The notes under the pieces: model-generated
Database searches by the model: none
Seen by the model: only the letters and a program-made list of their open reading frames with translations
Told to the model about the DNA's origin: nothing
DNA from: an uncultured Prevotella sp.
GTDB lineage: Bacteria; Bacteroidota; Bacteroidia; Bacteroidales; Bacteroidaceae
Length of the DNA stretch: 9,375 bases
Assembly (NCBI GenBank): GCA_946999025.1
Contig: CAMQBP010000064.1
Coordinates: 1-9,375 of the forward strand
Direction: 5' to 3'
Shown here: one piece after another, positions 1 through 6,317 of the stretch
Layout of the letters: each line of letters opens with the position of its first letter
How positions within the stretch are numbered: position 1 is the stretch's first letter
Made by a program: the position numbers and the translations under genes

Positions 1-384
1 TTCCATCATTTTTTGTTCAATCTTAGGGAAGTCATTCTCTGAGATAGGAGTGCCATCGGCCGTCTGAACATCATAGAAGAAACCATTTTCTATGGCAGGA
101 CCAAAGCCAAACTGAATGCCTGGATACAATTCTTTCAATGCTTCTGCCAACAAATGAGCCGAAGAGTGCCAAAAAGTATGCTTGCCTTCTTCGTCCTCAA
201 AGCGATACAATGCGATGGTAGCATCTTCGTTGATGGGTCGATTCAACTCAACTGTCTCACCATTAACACCGCAAGATACAACGTTGCGAGCGAGAGCCGG
301 TGAGATGCTCTCGGCGATTTGTAACCCAGTTACGCCCTCTTCGTACTCACGTACCGAGCCATCTGGAAATGTGATTTTAACCAT
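1..384 (-). CDS. thrS: Threonyl-tRNA synthetase, N-terminal part (runs off left edge)
   Basis: Class II aminoacyl-tRNA synthetase that charges tRNA-Thr with threonine in the cytoplasm. Only the first 128 codons are in the window, open to base 1. Residues 1-61 form a TGS domain (MVKITFPDGSVREYEEG at the start). This is followed by the start of the second additional/editing domain, with its zinc-type HxxxH signature HSSAH at residues 73-77 and the conserved GPAIENGFFYD at 95-105. The catalytic and anticodon-binding domains lie outside the window. The ATG at 382-384 fits the family's N-terminus exactly, and a promoter lies about 30 bases upstream. The gene follows the TPR gene on the same strand after about 139 bases, so it can be transcribed separately. 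In many Bacteroidales thrS precedes infC-rpmI-rplT; that would lie off the left edge and is not seen here. Confidence 0.97.
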   Translation of the reverse strand, partial: MVKITFPDGSVREYEEGVTGLQIAESISPALARNVVSCGVNGETVELNRPINEDATIALYRFEDEEGKHTFWHSSAHLLAEALKELYPGIQFGFGPAIENGFFYDVQTADGTPISENDFPKIEQKMME

Positions 385-414
385 AACAAATTAGTTTATT
401 TATCTTAATCGACA

Positions 415-446
415 CAAAAGTAATGTTTTATTTTGAGATAAAACAA
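415..446 (-). promoter_or_regulatory. Promoter of thrS with an inverted repeat between its elements
   Basis: On the minus strand TACTTTTG (422 to 415) matches the Bacteroidetes -7 element TAnnTTTG, and TTG (446-444) lies 21 bases further upstream as a -33 element. Transcription would start near 408, giving a leader of roughly 24 bases. An inverted repeat with 8-bp arms (424-431 and 438-445, 6-base loop) fills the space between the two elements and could be an operator. It is AT-rich, so chance is possible. The promoter is inferred from consensus only. Confidence 0.5.
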
Positions 447-485
447 CGATTTGGTTTGTTTATTCCTATAAAAATGGGTTTTGAT

Positions 486-504
486 GCCATGGGGGAAACA
501 TGGC
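486..504 (-). terminator. Weak hairpin downstream of the TPR gene
   Basis: GCCATG (486-491) and CATGGC (499-504) form a perfect 6-bp stem with a 7-base loop, 20 bases after the TPR stop codon. On the minus strand the nearest T-run (TTTTT) comes only about 10 bases later, so this is a poor intrinsic terminator. It may attenuate read-through into thrS or do nothing. Confidence 0.3.
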
Positions 505-523
505 TGAAGCCTAAAACGAAAGC

Positions 524-2497
524 CTATTTTGTCGCCGTTTTGCGCTTGATAACGCCATAAGCGTCGTAAATACCGAGTTCTCCCGCCTTGCTCAAGTCAG
601 CGATTCCGGCATTCTTGGTATGTGTGTTTTCCAACCGAATGATTCCTCGGTTGTAATAAGCCTCAGCCAATCGACTATCCAGTTTGATGGCCTTAGTATA
701 ATCGTCGATAGCCAACTGATAGTCTTTGCGTGCCGCATGGAAGTTGCCGCGGTTATAATATAGGTAAGCATTCTGCCCATCCAGTTTGATGGCTTGGTTG
801 AAATCATCGAGCGTCTTGGCTGCTTTCAACTGGATATCAACACCATGAGAGGCATTGAAATCATTCATCATAAACTGACATACCGCCCTCTGCCAGTAGG
901 CAATGGCCGAAGTACTGTCTTGATCGAGGTAAACATTCAGGTCGTTGATAGCCTCGTCAAAATTCTGCGTTACGCTATATGCTACGGCACGTTGCAACAA
1001 CCAAGCATGCACAGCCTTCATATCCTTCGCATCTTGGATAGAAGCTGACAGCTGATCAATCAGAGAAAGAAACGCCTTTGACTGCTCTTCGGTCAGCTGG
1101 GCGGGCTTACAAGTAATATTAAGCGGATATTTCAGAGAGTGGAGATTATTAAAGTTTTCAATTTCTTTGTTGAAAGCCTGATAGGTATTCATACCATTAT
1201 GATACGGCAGATACGACACCTCGAACATCGGCATGCGTGTGACATCCACCTTTCGATGCTGAATTTGTCCCCGATACTCACTCTCATACTCGCGCTCTAC
1301 CGTGTTCTCGTCGGCCACAACAATTTGATTATACTTCTCTGGATCAATCTCGCTGCGCTTGCGCATGGCCTTCAATTTGTTGTTGCTCCAGCGTTTTTGA
1401 ATACCGACACGCTTGTCCAGCTGCGCCTTGAAGATGCGAAATTCGTCCATTTCGGCTTTTGCCGTCATGCCCAACCGGCGGTAACAGTTGGCACGATAGG
1501 ACAATCCTGTCCAGAAATTAGGGAACTGATCTATCACTGCCGAATAGTCACGAATAGCCGCACGCAAGTCGCCAGTCCTGTCGTGCAGCAGTGCTCGGTT
1601 AAAAATGGCCATCACATTTTTCGGCTCCATCTTGATAACAAAGTCGAAATCCTCTATCGCCCGGTTGTCATCACCCAGCTGCATACGCAGCAATCCCCGG
1701 TTGTAGTGAGCCAAAAAGTCGTTGGGTTCCAAATCAAGCGCCAGGTCATAATCGGCCATTGCCCCGCGAAGATTGTTGTAATTGAGGCGGGCCAAGGCAC
1801 GGTTCACATAGTTGTTGGCCACATTGGGCTTCAGATGAATGGCTCGAGAGAGCTCTTCGTCCGCGTCTTTCCACTTCCTGCGAGCCAAACTGATGTAGGC
1901 TCGTGTGGTCCATGTGTTGCCATCGTAAGGGTCTATCTTCAAGCTCTTGTCCAAGCACCTGGCTGCTTGCGTGGTATCTTTCTGATGCAAATAGATTTCG
2001 GCTTTCAGTGAATAGGCGTTGGCAGCGTTAGCCCATTTCTGCACAATGGTGTCTGTCTGCAGCAACGCCTCGTCGTATTTCTTTTCGTTCATCAAGCAAA
2101 CAGCCCGGTTAAACCAATAACTTTGTTGTCTGGGTTGCAGTTTGATGGCCCGATTATAGTCGGCGATGGCCTCATCATACCGCTCTTGTCTAATCTTGGT
2201 AATGGCCCTTAAATCAAAAAACTGATGGATATAAGGGTTCAGCTCAATGGCTTTGGAGATGTCAGCTTCGGCACCTGTAAAATCATCCAAATAGAATTTT
2301 GCCACAGCTCGGTATTGCCATGGCTCATAAAGATAGGGTTTTAAGGCAATGACTTGATTGAAATACTGTATCGAGAGCACATAGTCTTCATAGTGAAGGG
2401 CCACCTGGCCATTCCTAAGCAGCTTGTCAATATTGTATTGCGCCCGTGCCACGAGCGACAAACAAGCCATGAATATGATGACTACATGCCGATACAT
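524..2497 (-). CDS. Secreted/periplasmic tetratricopeptide-repeat protein
   Basis: A 657-residue protein beginning with a signal peptide, MYRHVVIIFMACLSLVARAQ, so it is probably exported. The frame stays open to an ATG at 2536, but that would put 13 polar residues before the signal peptide, so the ATG at 2495-2497 is preferred. It holds about nine or ten consecutive 34-residue TPR units (for example WFNRAVCLMNEKKYDEA and HYNRGLLRMQLGDDNRAIED). A charged non-repeat stretch of about 110-120 residues follows, then about four more TPR-like units. One C-terminal unit is interrupted by extra residues, and the last is Sel1-like. TPRs bind other proteins, so a scaffold or chaperone-like role in the envelope is likely; no enzyme motif is visible and the partner is unknown. 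The start lies 49 bases after the def stop codon, suggesting cotranscription. TPR identity is secure; function is not. Confidence 0.93.
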   Translation of the reverse strand: MYRHVVIIFMACLSLVARAQYNIDKLLRNGQVALHYEDYVLSIQYFNQVIALKPYLYEPWQYRAVAKFYLDDFTGAEADISKAIELNPYIHQFFDLRAITKIRQERYDEAIADYNRAIKLQPRQQSYWFNRAVCLMNEKKYDEALLQTDTIVQKWANAANAYSLKAEIYLHQKDTTQAARCLDKSLKIDPYDGNTWTTRAYISLARRKWKDADEELSRAIHLKPNVANNYVNRALARLNYNNLRGAMADYDLALDLEPNDFLAHYNRGLLRMQLGDDNRAIEDFDFVIKMEPKNVMAIFNRALLHDRTGDLRAAIRDYSAVIDQFPNFWTGLSYRANCYRRLGMTAKAEMDEFRIFKAQLDKRVGIQKRWSNNKLKAMRKRSEIDPEKYNQIVVADENTVEREYESEYRGQIQHRKVDVTRMPMFEVSYLPYHNGMNTYQAFNKEIENFNNLHSLKYPLNITCKPAQLTEEQSKAFLSLIDQLSASIQDAKDMKAVHAWLLQRAVAYSVTQNFDEAINDLNVYLDQDSTSAIAYWQRAVCQFMMNDFNASHGVDIQLKAAKTLDDFNQAIKLDGQNAYLYYNRGNFHAARKDYQLAIDDYTKAIKLDSRLAEAYYNRGIIRLENTHTKNAGIADLSKAGELGIYDAYGVIKRKTATK

Positions 2498-2546
2498 ACA
2501 TTCTACTTGTGTACCCGTTTTAGCGGGCAGGTGCACTGTTGTCGCC

Positions 2547-3110
2547 TTATCTGCGAACGGGTTTGGTGCGGTAGTGACACTCGTACTTGCCCTGCGTCAT
2601 ACCCTTCAGTTTGTTTTTAATCATTTGTTTACGGAACGGTGAGATGCGATCAACAAACATTTTACCGTCCAGATGGTCAAACTCATGCTGCATTACACGG
2701 GCCAAATAGCCCTCTATCCATTCATCATGCGGCGTAAAGTCTTCATCCATGTACTGCACATGAATGCGTGTGGTTCTCGAAACAGCTTCATGAATGCCGG
2801 GAATGGAGAGGCATCCCTCGTCCATCGACTCCTTGGGTGCGTTCTCGTCAATCTCTATGATATGCGGATTGATGTATGCACGCCTGAAATCTTTGTACTC
2901 GGGAAAGTCGTCACTCAACACGTTGAGGTCGATAACCACCACGCGAATGGATTTTCCTATCTGTGGTGCGGCAAGGCCAACGCCATCAGCCGAATCGAGT
3001 GTTTCAAACATGTCTTGTATCAACTGCCCCAGTCCTTCATACTCGGGTGTGATGTCCTGCGCCACTTTGCGAAGCACAGGCTGACCATATATATATATAG
3101 GTAATATCAT
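2547..3110 (-). CDS. def: Peptide deformylase
   Basis: Cytoplasmic metalloenzyme that removes the formyl group from the N-terminal methionine of new proteins. The 187-residue length is usual. All three signature motifs are present: GVGLAAPQ (43-50), EGCLS (98-102, with metal ligand Cys100) and HEFDH (142-146, with ligands His142 and His146 and catalytic Glu143). The start MILPIYIYGQPVLRK fits the family. It heads a probable def-TPR pair and lies about 190 bases after ruvX. A degenerate 8-bp repeat array occupies the region just upstream of the start. A 13-base TA dinucleotide run (3087-3099) encodes residues 5-8 and is a possible slippage point, although loss of function in such a gene would be expected to be harmful. 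Identification is firm. Confidence 0.98.
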   Translation of the reverse strand: MILPIYIYGQPVLRKVAQDITPEYEGLGQLIQDMFETLDSADGVGLAAPQIGKSIRVVVIDLNVLSDDFPEYKDFRRAYINPHIIEIDENAPKESMDEGCLSIPGIHEAVSRTTRIHVQYMDEDFTPHDEWIEGYLARVMQHEFDHLDGKMFVDRISPFRKQMIKNKLKGMTQGKYECHYRTKPVRR

Positions 3111-3116
3111 TTTTTA

Positions 3117-3208
3117 GTTTACAAGTTTACAAGTTGACGAGTTTACGAGGTGATAGTTTACAAGTTGATGGTTGACGAGGTGATTGTTCTGTGGCTGACA
3201 AGTTGATG
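3117..3208. repeat. Degenerate 8-bp tandem repeat array (GTTKACRA type)
   Basis: Units read on the plus strand: gtttacaa (3117-3124), gtttacaa (3125-3132), gttgacga (3133-3140), gtttacga (3141-3148), gtttacaa (3156-3163), gttgacga (3171-3178) and gctgacaa (3194-3201). Shorter or degenerate units (ggtgata, gttgatg, ggtgattg) are interspersed. It fills most of the def-ruvX gap and ends a few bases from the def start codon, so it may lie in the def leader. I recall similar repeats between genes of Prevotella and relatives, but cannot verify this here. Function unknown. Confidence 0.75.
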
Positions 3209-3299
3209 TTTTTCTTTTTTTTAATTGCTTTCACACCATGAACTTGCCTACTCGCAGCCATGTCCATGCACACACATATCAATCCTGTTACAACATCGT

Positions 3300-3716
3300 T
3301 TACCTTAGTCGCTTCGACTCCATATAACTTTGCAGAATGATGGTAGCCGATATCTCATCTACCAACGCTTTGTTTTGTCGAGCTTTCTTGCCGATGCCAC
3401 TTGCAATCATGGCCTGATGCGCCAGCACAGACGTAAAACGCTCGTCGTAATATTCGATGGGAATCTGTGGCATGGCCTTTCGCCATCGGTTTACAAACTG
3501 CTCCACCCGAGCCATGTTCTCACTGGGCTTGCCATTGGTCTGCATGGGCTTTCCAATGACAATCCGTTCCACCTCCTCGCGCGCTACATAGTCTTTGAGA
3601 TAGTCGAAGAGCGTAGATGTAGAAACAGTTGCCAATCCATTGGCAATAATTTGCAATGGGTCGGTAACTGCTATGCCCGTACGTTTCTTTCCGTAATCTA
3701 TCGAAAGGATACGCAT
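3300..3716 (-). CDS. ruvX: Putative pre-16S rRNA nuclease / Holliday junction resolvase, YqgF/RuvX family
   Basis: A 138-residue RNase H-fold nuclease, the usual family size. Members are essential or important in many bacteria; E. coli YqgF acts in 16S rRNA 5'-end maturation, and a Holliday-junction resolvase role has also been proposed. The motifs are SIDYGKKRTGIAV (residues 5-17, catalytic Asp7), IVIGKPMQTNG (52-62), YYDERFTS (89-96, acidic Glu92) and ALVDEISA (117-124, Asp120). The frame is open for 34 more codons upstream, but that stretch is unlike the family and overlaps an 11-bp tandem repeat, so the ATG at 3714-3716 is chosen. It sits between the SPOR lipoprotein gene (158-base gap) and def (190-base gap) on the same strand. 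No convincing promoter was seen just upstream, so read-through from the SPOR gene is possible. Confidence 0.95.
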   Translation of the reverse strand: MRILSIDYGKKRTGIAVTDPLQIIANGLATVSTSTLFDYLKDYVAREEVERIVIGKPMQTNGKPSENMARVEQFVNRWRKAMPQIPIEYYDERFTSVLAHQAMIASGIGKKARQNKALVDEISATIILQSYMESKRLR

Positions 3717-3740
3717 AGTATCTGTAAATGGTATTAGAGC

Positions 3741-3780
3741 GGGAGTTAACTGGGAGTTCGTCGGGAGCTCATCGGAGTGT
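3741..3780. repeat. Degenerate 11-bp tandem repeat, about 3.5 units
   Basis: On the plus strand: gggagttaact (3741-3751), gggagttcgtc (3752-3762), gggagctcatc (3763-3773) and a partial ggagtgt (3774-3780). The repeat lies directly upstream of the ruvX start codon, in the SPOR-ruvX gap. It is short and imperfect, but the register is exact across three units. Confidence 0.6.
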
Positions 3781-3874
3781 ACAGACGCCACCCTTGTTGG
3801 TGAACTCGTGCGTAACAATCATTTGCGGGCACTTACCAGTACCTCTTTAGCTCACACCATTTACCATCGTCCTC

Positions 3875-4357
3875 TTATTTCTTATACAGCAACCAAGCGT
3901 CAGGATACTTTGAACGGAACTGGTTGCGCGATGCTACAGCCGAGGCCTTGTCGGCGTGGGTAGTAGCAACGACGCGGTACATGTTGCGTTCAGAGTTGTA
4001 AGCGATTTGTGCTCCATAGCCTGCAGCCTGCAACGTACGCTGCAATCCCTCTGCGTTGGCTTTCAATCCGAACGAACCTACAACCACGCTGAATGCGCTC
4101 AAGCCACTGCCGCTCACCACTGTCACGGCTTCGGTACGTACGGTTGCGTTGTCAACATTATCAACAACCTGAGTCTGAGTTACAGGGGCTGGGGTCAAAG
4201 GAGCAACCACTGGGGCCTCGGTCTGTGCCGATGCCTGTGCGTTTTCCTGTGCCTTTGCCTTTTCGTATGCTTTCTTATAAGCGCTTTCACTTGATTTACA
4301 ACCGGTAAAAGCCAGTGCTACACACAAGCCCGCGCACAAAAAAATACTTTTTTTCAT
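3875..4357 (-). CDS. SPOR-domain lipoprotein
   Basis: A 160-residue exported protein. Residues 1-20 form a lipoprotein signal (MKKSIFLCAGLCVALAFTGC) with Cys20 as the probable lipidation site; the lipobox FTGC is relaxed, as is common in Bacteroidetes. A charged Ala/Lys/Glu/Gln-rich segment (21-50) and a Pro/Thr/Val linker (50-80) lead to a C-terminal SPOR domain at about 86-159. SPOR domains bind denuded glycan strands of septal peptidoglycan, so the protein is probably a division-site or wall-associated lipoprotein. It is transcribed divergently from the ytxH-type operon across a 256-base regulatory region. The start is fixed by the signal peptide. Domain call from pattern recognition; the cellular role is inferred. 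Confidence 0.9.
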   Translation of the reverse strand: MKKSIFLCAGLCVALAFTGCKSSESAYKKAYEKAKAQENAQASAQTEAPVVAPLTPAPVTQTQVVDNVDNATVRTEAVTVVSGSGLSAFSVVVGSFGLKANAEGLQRTLQAAGYGAQIAYNSERNMYRVVATTHADKASAVASRNQFRSKYPDAWLLYKK

Positions 4358-4485
4358 AATTCTGTAAGATATTATTAATTAAACCTGTTGATTCATTATA
4401 CTTGGCGAAGGTACAAAATATCCGCTAAAATGGAACAAAAGGGCCGCATAAAGTTTGTTAAATGCTCAAAACTCATGTTTTTTAA

Positions 4486-4521
4486 CAAAAATATGCAATA
4501 CATTAACCATCTATGTCCAAA
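4486..4521 (-). promoter_or_regulatory. Possible promoter of the SPOR lipoprotein gene
   Basis: On the minus strand TATTTTTG (4493 to 4486) is an exact TAnnTTTG -7 match. A TTTG (4521-4518) lies 24 bases further upstream, longer than the usual spacing. It would give a leader of about 120 bases. The region is AT-rich, so this is tentative. Confidence 0.3.
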
Positions 4522-4529
4522 ACTTTTCT

Positions 4530-4537
4530 TATATTTG
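4530..4537 (+). promoter_or_regulatory. Probable -7 promoter element of the ytxH-type operon
   Basis: TATATTTG is an exact match to the Bacteroidetes -7 element TAnnTTTG, about 77 bases before the start codon. No clear TTG/TTTG is visible at the expected -33 distance, so it may depend on an activator or be recognised mainly through the -7 element. Two palindromes lie just downstream. Confidence 0.45.
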
Positions 4538-4542
4538 CGATA

Positions 4543-4575
4543 GTTCGAAACATTCGAACACTTATAACGTTATAA
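4543..4575 (+). promoter_or_regulatory. Two adjacent palindromes in the ytxH-type leader
   Basis: Palindrome 1 is GTTCGAA-ACA-TTCGAAC (4543-4559): perfect 7-bp arms with a 3-base centre, lying about where transcription should start. Palindrome 2 is TTATAACGTTATAA (4562-4575), a perfect 14-bp palindrome two bases later. They look like operators for dimeric regulators or, less likely, leader RNA structure. No regulator gene is nearby to suggest which. Confidence 0.5.
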
Positions 4576-4613
4576 AGAACTGATTTAATAACAACTTTAA
4601 AAACAATTAAACA

Positions 4614-4832
4614 ATGAGAACAGTAGGTTATATCGGCGCATTCTTAGGTGGCGCCATCGCAGGTGCAGTGGTTGGTTTATTGATAGCTCCACAAGAGGGT
4701 AAGAGAACACGTAACAAAATTTCTGACACCGTTGATGAATTCTGCAAGAAACATGACATCAAACTGTCAAAAAAAGATGTTGACAATTTGGTTGACGACA
4801 TCAAGGAGGCTGCATCAGACATCGTAGAGTAA
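4614..4832 (+). CDS. YtxH-like small membrane-anchored protein
   Basis: A 72-residue protein with a glycine/alanine-rich N-terminal membrane segment (about residues 4-25), then the family-like APQEGKRTR (25-33) and a charged helical tail (34-72) rich in Asp, Lys and Glu. YtxH proteins are small envelope proteins often found in stress regulons; their molecular role is poorly defined. This is the first gene of a three-gene plus-strand operon, with a -7 promoter element and two palindromes upstream. The next gene starts 10 bases after its stop codon. No strong ribosome binding site is visible in the A-rich leader, which is normal for Bacteroidetes. Family call by motif, not by search. Confidence 0.85.
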   Translation: MRTVGYIGAFLGGAIAGAVVGLLIAPQEGKRTRNKISDTVDEFCKKHDIKLSKKDVDNLVDDIKEAASDIVE

Positions 4833-4842
4833 ACATTCTCTT

Positions 4843-5193
4843 ATGTTTTCAAACGATCAGAACGTTGAGACTATCGGCCGTTTGGTCGATATATGCAAAC
4901 ATTACATCGGGCTTCAGACAGAATATGTGAAGCTCGATGTGATTGAGAAGGTGGTACGTCTTATCACAGTCATCACCTTGGTCACAGCGCTTTCCATCAT
5001 CATGATACTGGCACTCATCTACGTGTCGTTCGCAGCAGCATACGCGCTCGAACCTTACGTGGGGCTGCCAATAGGCTTCCTGATTGTGGCCGGAGGCTAT
5101 TTATTCATCTTTTTGTTGTTCTTCCTCTTCCGCAAACAGTGGATAGAGCGACCACTTGTCAGGTTCCTGGCAAGCCTATTAATGGAGAAGTGA
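4843..5193 (+). CDS. Holin-like (phage holin superfamily) inner-membrane protein
   Basis: A 116-residue protein with a soluble N-terminal helix (1-37, containing LVDICKHYIGLQTEYVKLDV). Two long hydrophobic helices follow, at about 39-67 and 75-97, separated by EPYVGLPIG. A basic/amphipathic C-terminus (RKQWIERPLVRFLASLLMEK) completes it. This is the layout of chromosomal proteins annotated as 'phage holin family' in Bacteroidetes. No phage genes surround it, so it is better seen as a resident membrane protein than a lysis protein. It lies between the YtxH-like gene (10-base gap) and the 88-residue gene (1-base gap), so the three are probably co-expressed, perhaps in an envelope-stress response. 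Function inferred from context only. Confidence 0.8.
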   Translation: MFSNDQNVETIGRLVDICKHYIGLQTEYVKLDVIEKVVRLITVITLVTALSIIMILALIYVSFAAAYALEPYVGLPIGFLIVAGGYLFIFLLFFLFRKQWIERPLVRFLASLLMEK

Positions 5194-5194
5194 C

Positions 5195-5461
5195 ATGACA
5201 AACAATACAGATAATAACGCTCCAGCACAATATAAGTCGCTTAGTGAAATCAGGATACGCAAAGACCAGATTTTGAAAAGCATCAGGAAGGATGACGAAA
5301 GCATGCGGCATCTATGGAACAGCATGTTCAACAAGCCTGCCACACTGACTTCAAAGCTGCCCTCGAAGCGTATATCGGGGTTGATGAACACAGGGACTGG
5401 CATCTTGGACGGTGTACTGTTGGCCTGGAAATTGTACAGAAAATTCAAGAAAAGAAGCTAA
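5195..5461 (+). CDS. Small basic protein, unrecognised, third gene of the YtxH/holin-like operon
   Basis: An 88-residue protein that I do not recognise. The N-terminus is polar and Asn-rich (MTNNTDNNAPAQYK). It is followed by a strongly charged helical stretch (16-40, with IRIRKDQILKSIRKDDESMR) and a Lys/Pro turn near 50-60. A short hydrophobic/amphipathic segment comes next (about 65-80, TGTGILDGVLLAWKLYRK), and the protein ends in a basic tail KKRS. The C-terminal segment could insert into or lie on the membrane. The start codon comes one base after the previous stop codon, implying translational coupling, and a strong terminator follows. Its place in the operon suggests it works with the YtxH-like and holin-like proteins, but no function can be assigned. 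Confidence 0.8.
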   Translation: MTNNTDNNAPAQYKSLSEIRIRKDQILKSIRKDDESMRHLWNSMFNKPATLTSKLPSKRISGLMNTGTGILDGVLLAWKLYRKFKKRS

Positions 5462-5483
5462 GTTTTTTTTCAGAAACTAAACT

Positions 5484-5514
5484 ATGACAACCGATTGACG
5501 GTTGTCATTTTTTT
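5484..5514 (+). terminator. Intrinsic terminator of the YtxH/holin-like operon
   Basis: A perfect 10-bp stem, ATGACAACCG (5484-5493) and CGGTTGTCAT (5499-5508), with loop ATTGA. A T-run from 5508 to 5514 follows directly. It begins 22 bases after the last stop codon of the plus-strand operon. Confidence 0.93.
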
Positions 5515-6317
5515 GCGCCCCCATTGTCATGGCCTTCCAAGAGCGTTGTCACAAACCGCATCATTCCAAAGACTGACTCTAAAATCAAGCTTCCATTTGT
5601 AAACTGAGTTGATGACTACATCCCCCCGTATCGTTGTTGATAGTTAGTTTACCAGATGAACCTCTCCTGAAAAAGCGATAGAAAACCCACCCTCTGACAA
5701 TATTATTGCCAATTGACCAACTTGAATACGAGTTGCGATTTTTGTTGTGTTTATTCAATAATTATCACCACTAAAACGGCACCTATAAACTTTCAAAGTA
5801 GAAAAAAACGATAGGCTTGGAGGATGCAAAATAGAGATTTTTTAGCAAGAAAAATCGAATTTTATCGCAAAAGGATAGACTTTACGCGCAAAAAAGCGTC
5901 ACTTTGGCTACCTATCAACATGCTTTTGGGCAGCAAAAGCATGCATATTGCACCCTTAAAGCATTGCTTTTGGAATAAAAAGACTTATCAAATTGGCACG
6001 AAACAGCATCATATATTTATAAATACCTGTGTATGAATGATATATAAAAATCGCTCATTTTGGGCGTATTTTCGACAAGAGGCAGGGTTGTTTGCAAATT
6101 CGCCAAGCATGAAGAGGTTGGTTGTCAAGAAAATTTATCTGCACTTACCTTCGAAATATTATTCATCACGATACGGTGAGTGATAAAATTGAGCTTTCAA
6201 ACCAATGTGACTTCTGTATTCGTTTGGAGTTTGTAACCAGTATCTGTTATTGCCGAATAACTACTTCCATGCAGCCTATGAGCGAGGTATGTGTCGTGAT
6301 TTAACCAATTTAAGAGC
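5515..6317. other. Long intergenic region without a convincing gene
   Basis: About 800 bases between the terminator of the plus-strand operon and the minus-strand small-RNA terminator. The open frames here (70 codons from 5824, 60 codons from 6122) have no recognisable domain, signal peptide or promoter and look like chance. The part from about 5824 to 6010 is rich in words such as CGCAAAA and AAAGCATGCTTTT and holds the hairpin listed separately. The left part includes a widely separated inverted pair, GTAAACT (5599-5605) and AGTTTAC (5646-5652). Composition is more AT-rich than in the genes. It may be remnant or repeat DNA. Confidence 0.6.
5919..5970. repeat. Hairpin with 10-bp arms, possible dispersed intergenic repeat
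   Basis: CATGCTTTTG (5919-5928) and CAAAAGCATG (5934-5943) are perfect complements around loop GGCAG. A related near-palindrome, AAAGCA-T-TGCTTT, follows at 5958-5970. No T-run directly follows the hairpin on either strand, so it does not look like a terminator. From memory, similar AAAAGCATGCTTTT-rich intergenic sequences recur in Prevotella genomes, but this cannot be confirmed from one window. Confidence 0.55.

Noticed and set aside
1139..2011. 290-codon open frame on the plus strand
   Set aside because: It lies entirely within the TPR gene on the opposite strand, has no recognisable domain or signal, and the TPR protein in the other frame is unmistakable.
2498..2536. Upstream start of the TPR gene, 13 codons earlier
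   Set aside because: It would place polar residues before a clear signal peptide; the internal ATG gives a normal export signal.
3717..3818. 34-codon N-terminal extension of ruvX
   Set aside because: The extension is unlike any YqgF/RuvX N-terminus and overlaps the 11-bp tandem repeat; the family begins at MRILSIDYG.
4843..5193. Holin-like gene as evidence of a prophage
   Set aside because: No lysin, structural, integrase or other phage gene is in the window, and the gene is embedded in a YtxH-type chromosomal operon.
5599..5652. Inverted pair GTAAACT / AGTTTAC with a 40-base gap
   Set aside because: Arms of only 7 bases across a long loop are expected by chance in AT-rich DNA; kept only as a possible degenerate relative of the 8-bp array.
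5824..6036. 70-codon open frame in the long intergenic region
   Set aside because: Composition follows the AT-rich repeat, it includes the hairpin arms, and there is no domain, signal peptide or supporting promoter.
6122..6304. 60-codon open frame on the plus strand
   Set aside because: Cys/Ile-rich with no recognisable motif, no promoter match and no operon context; probably chance.
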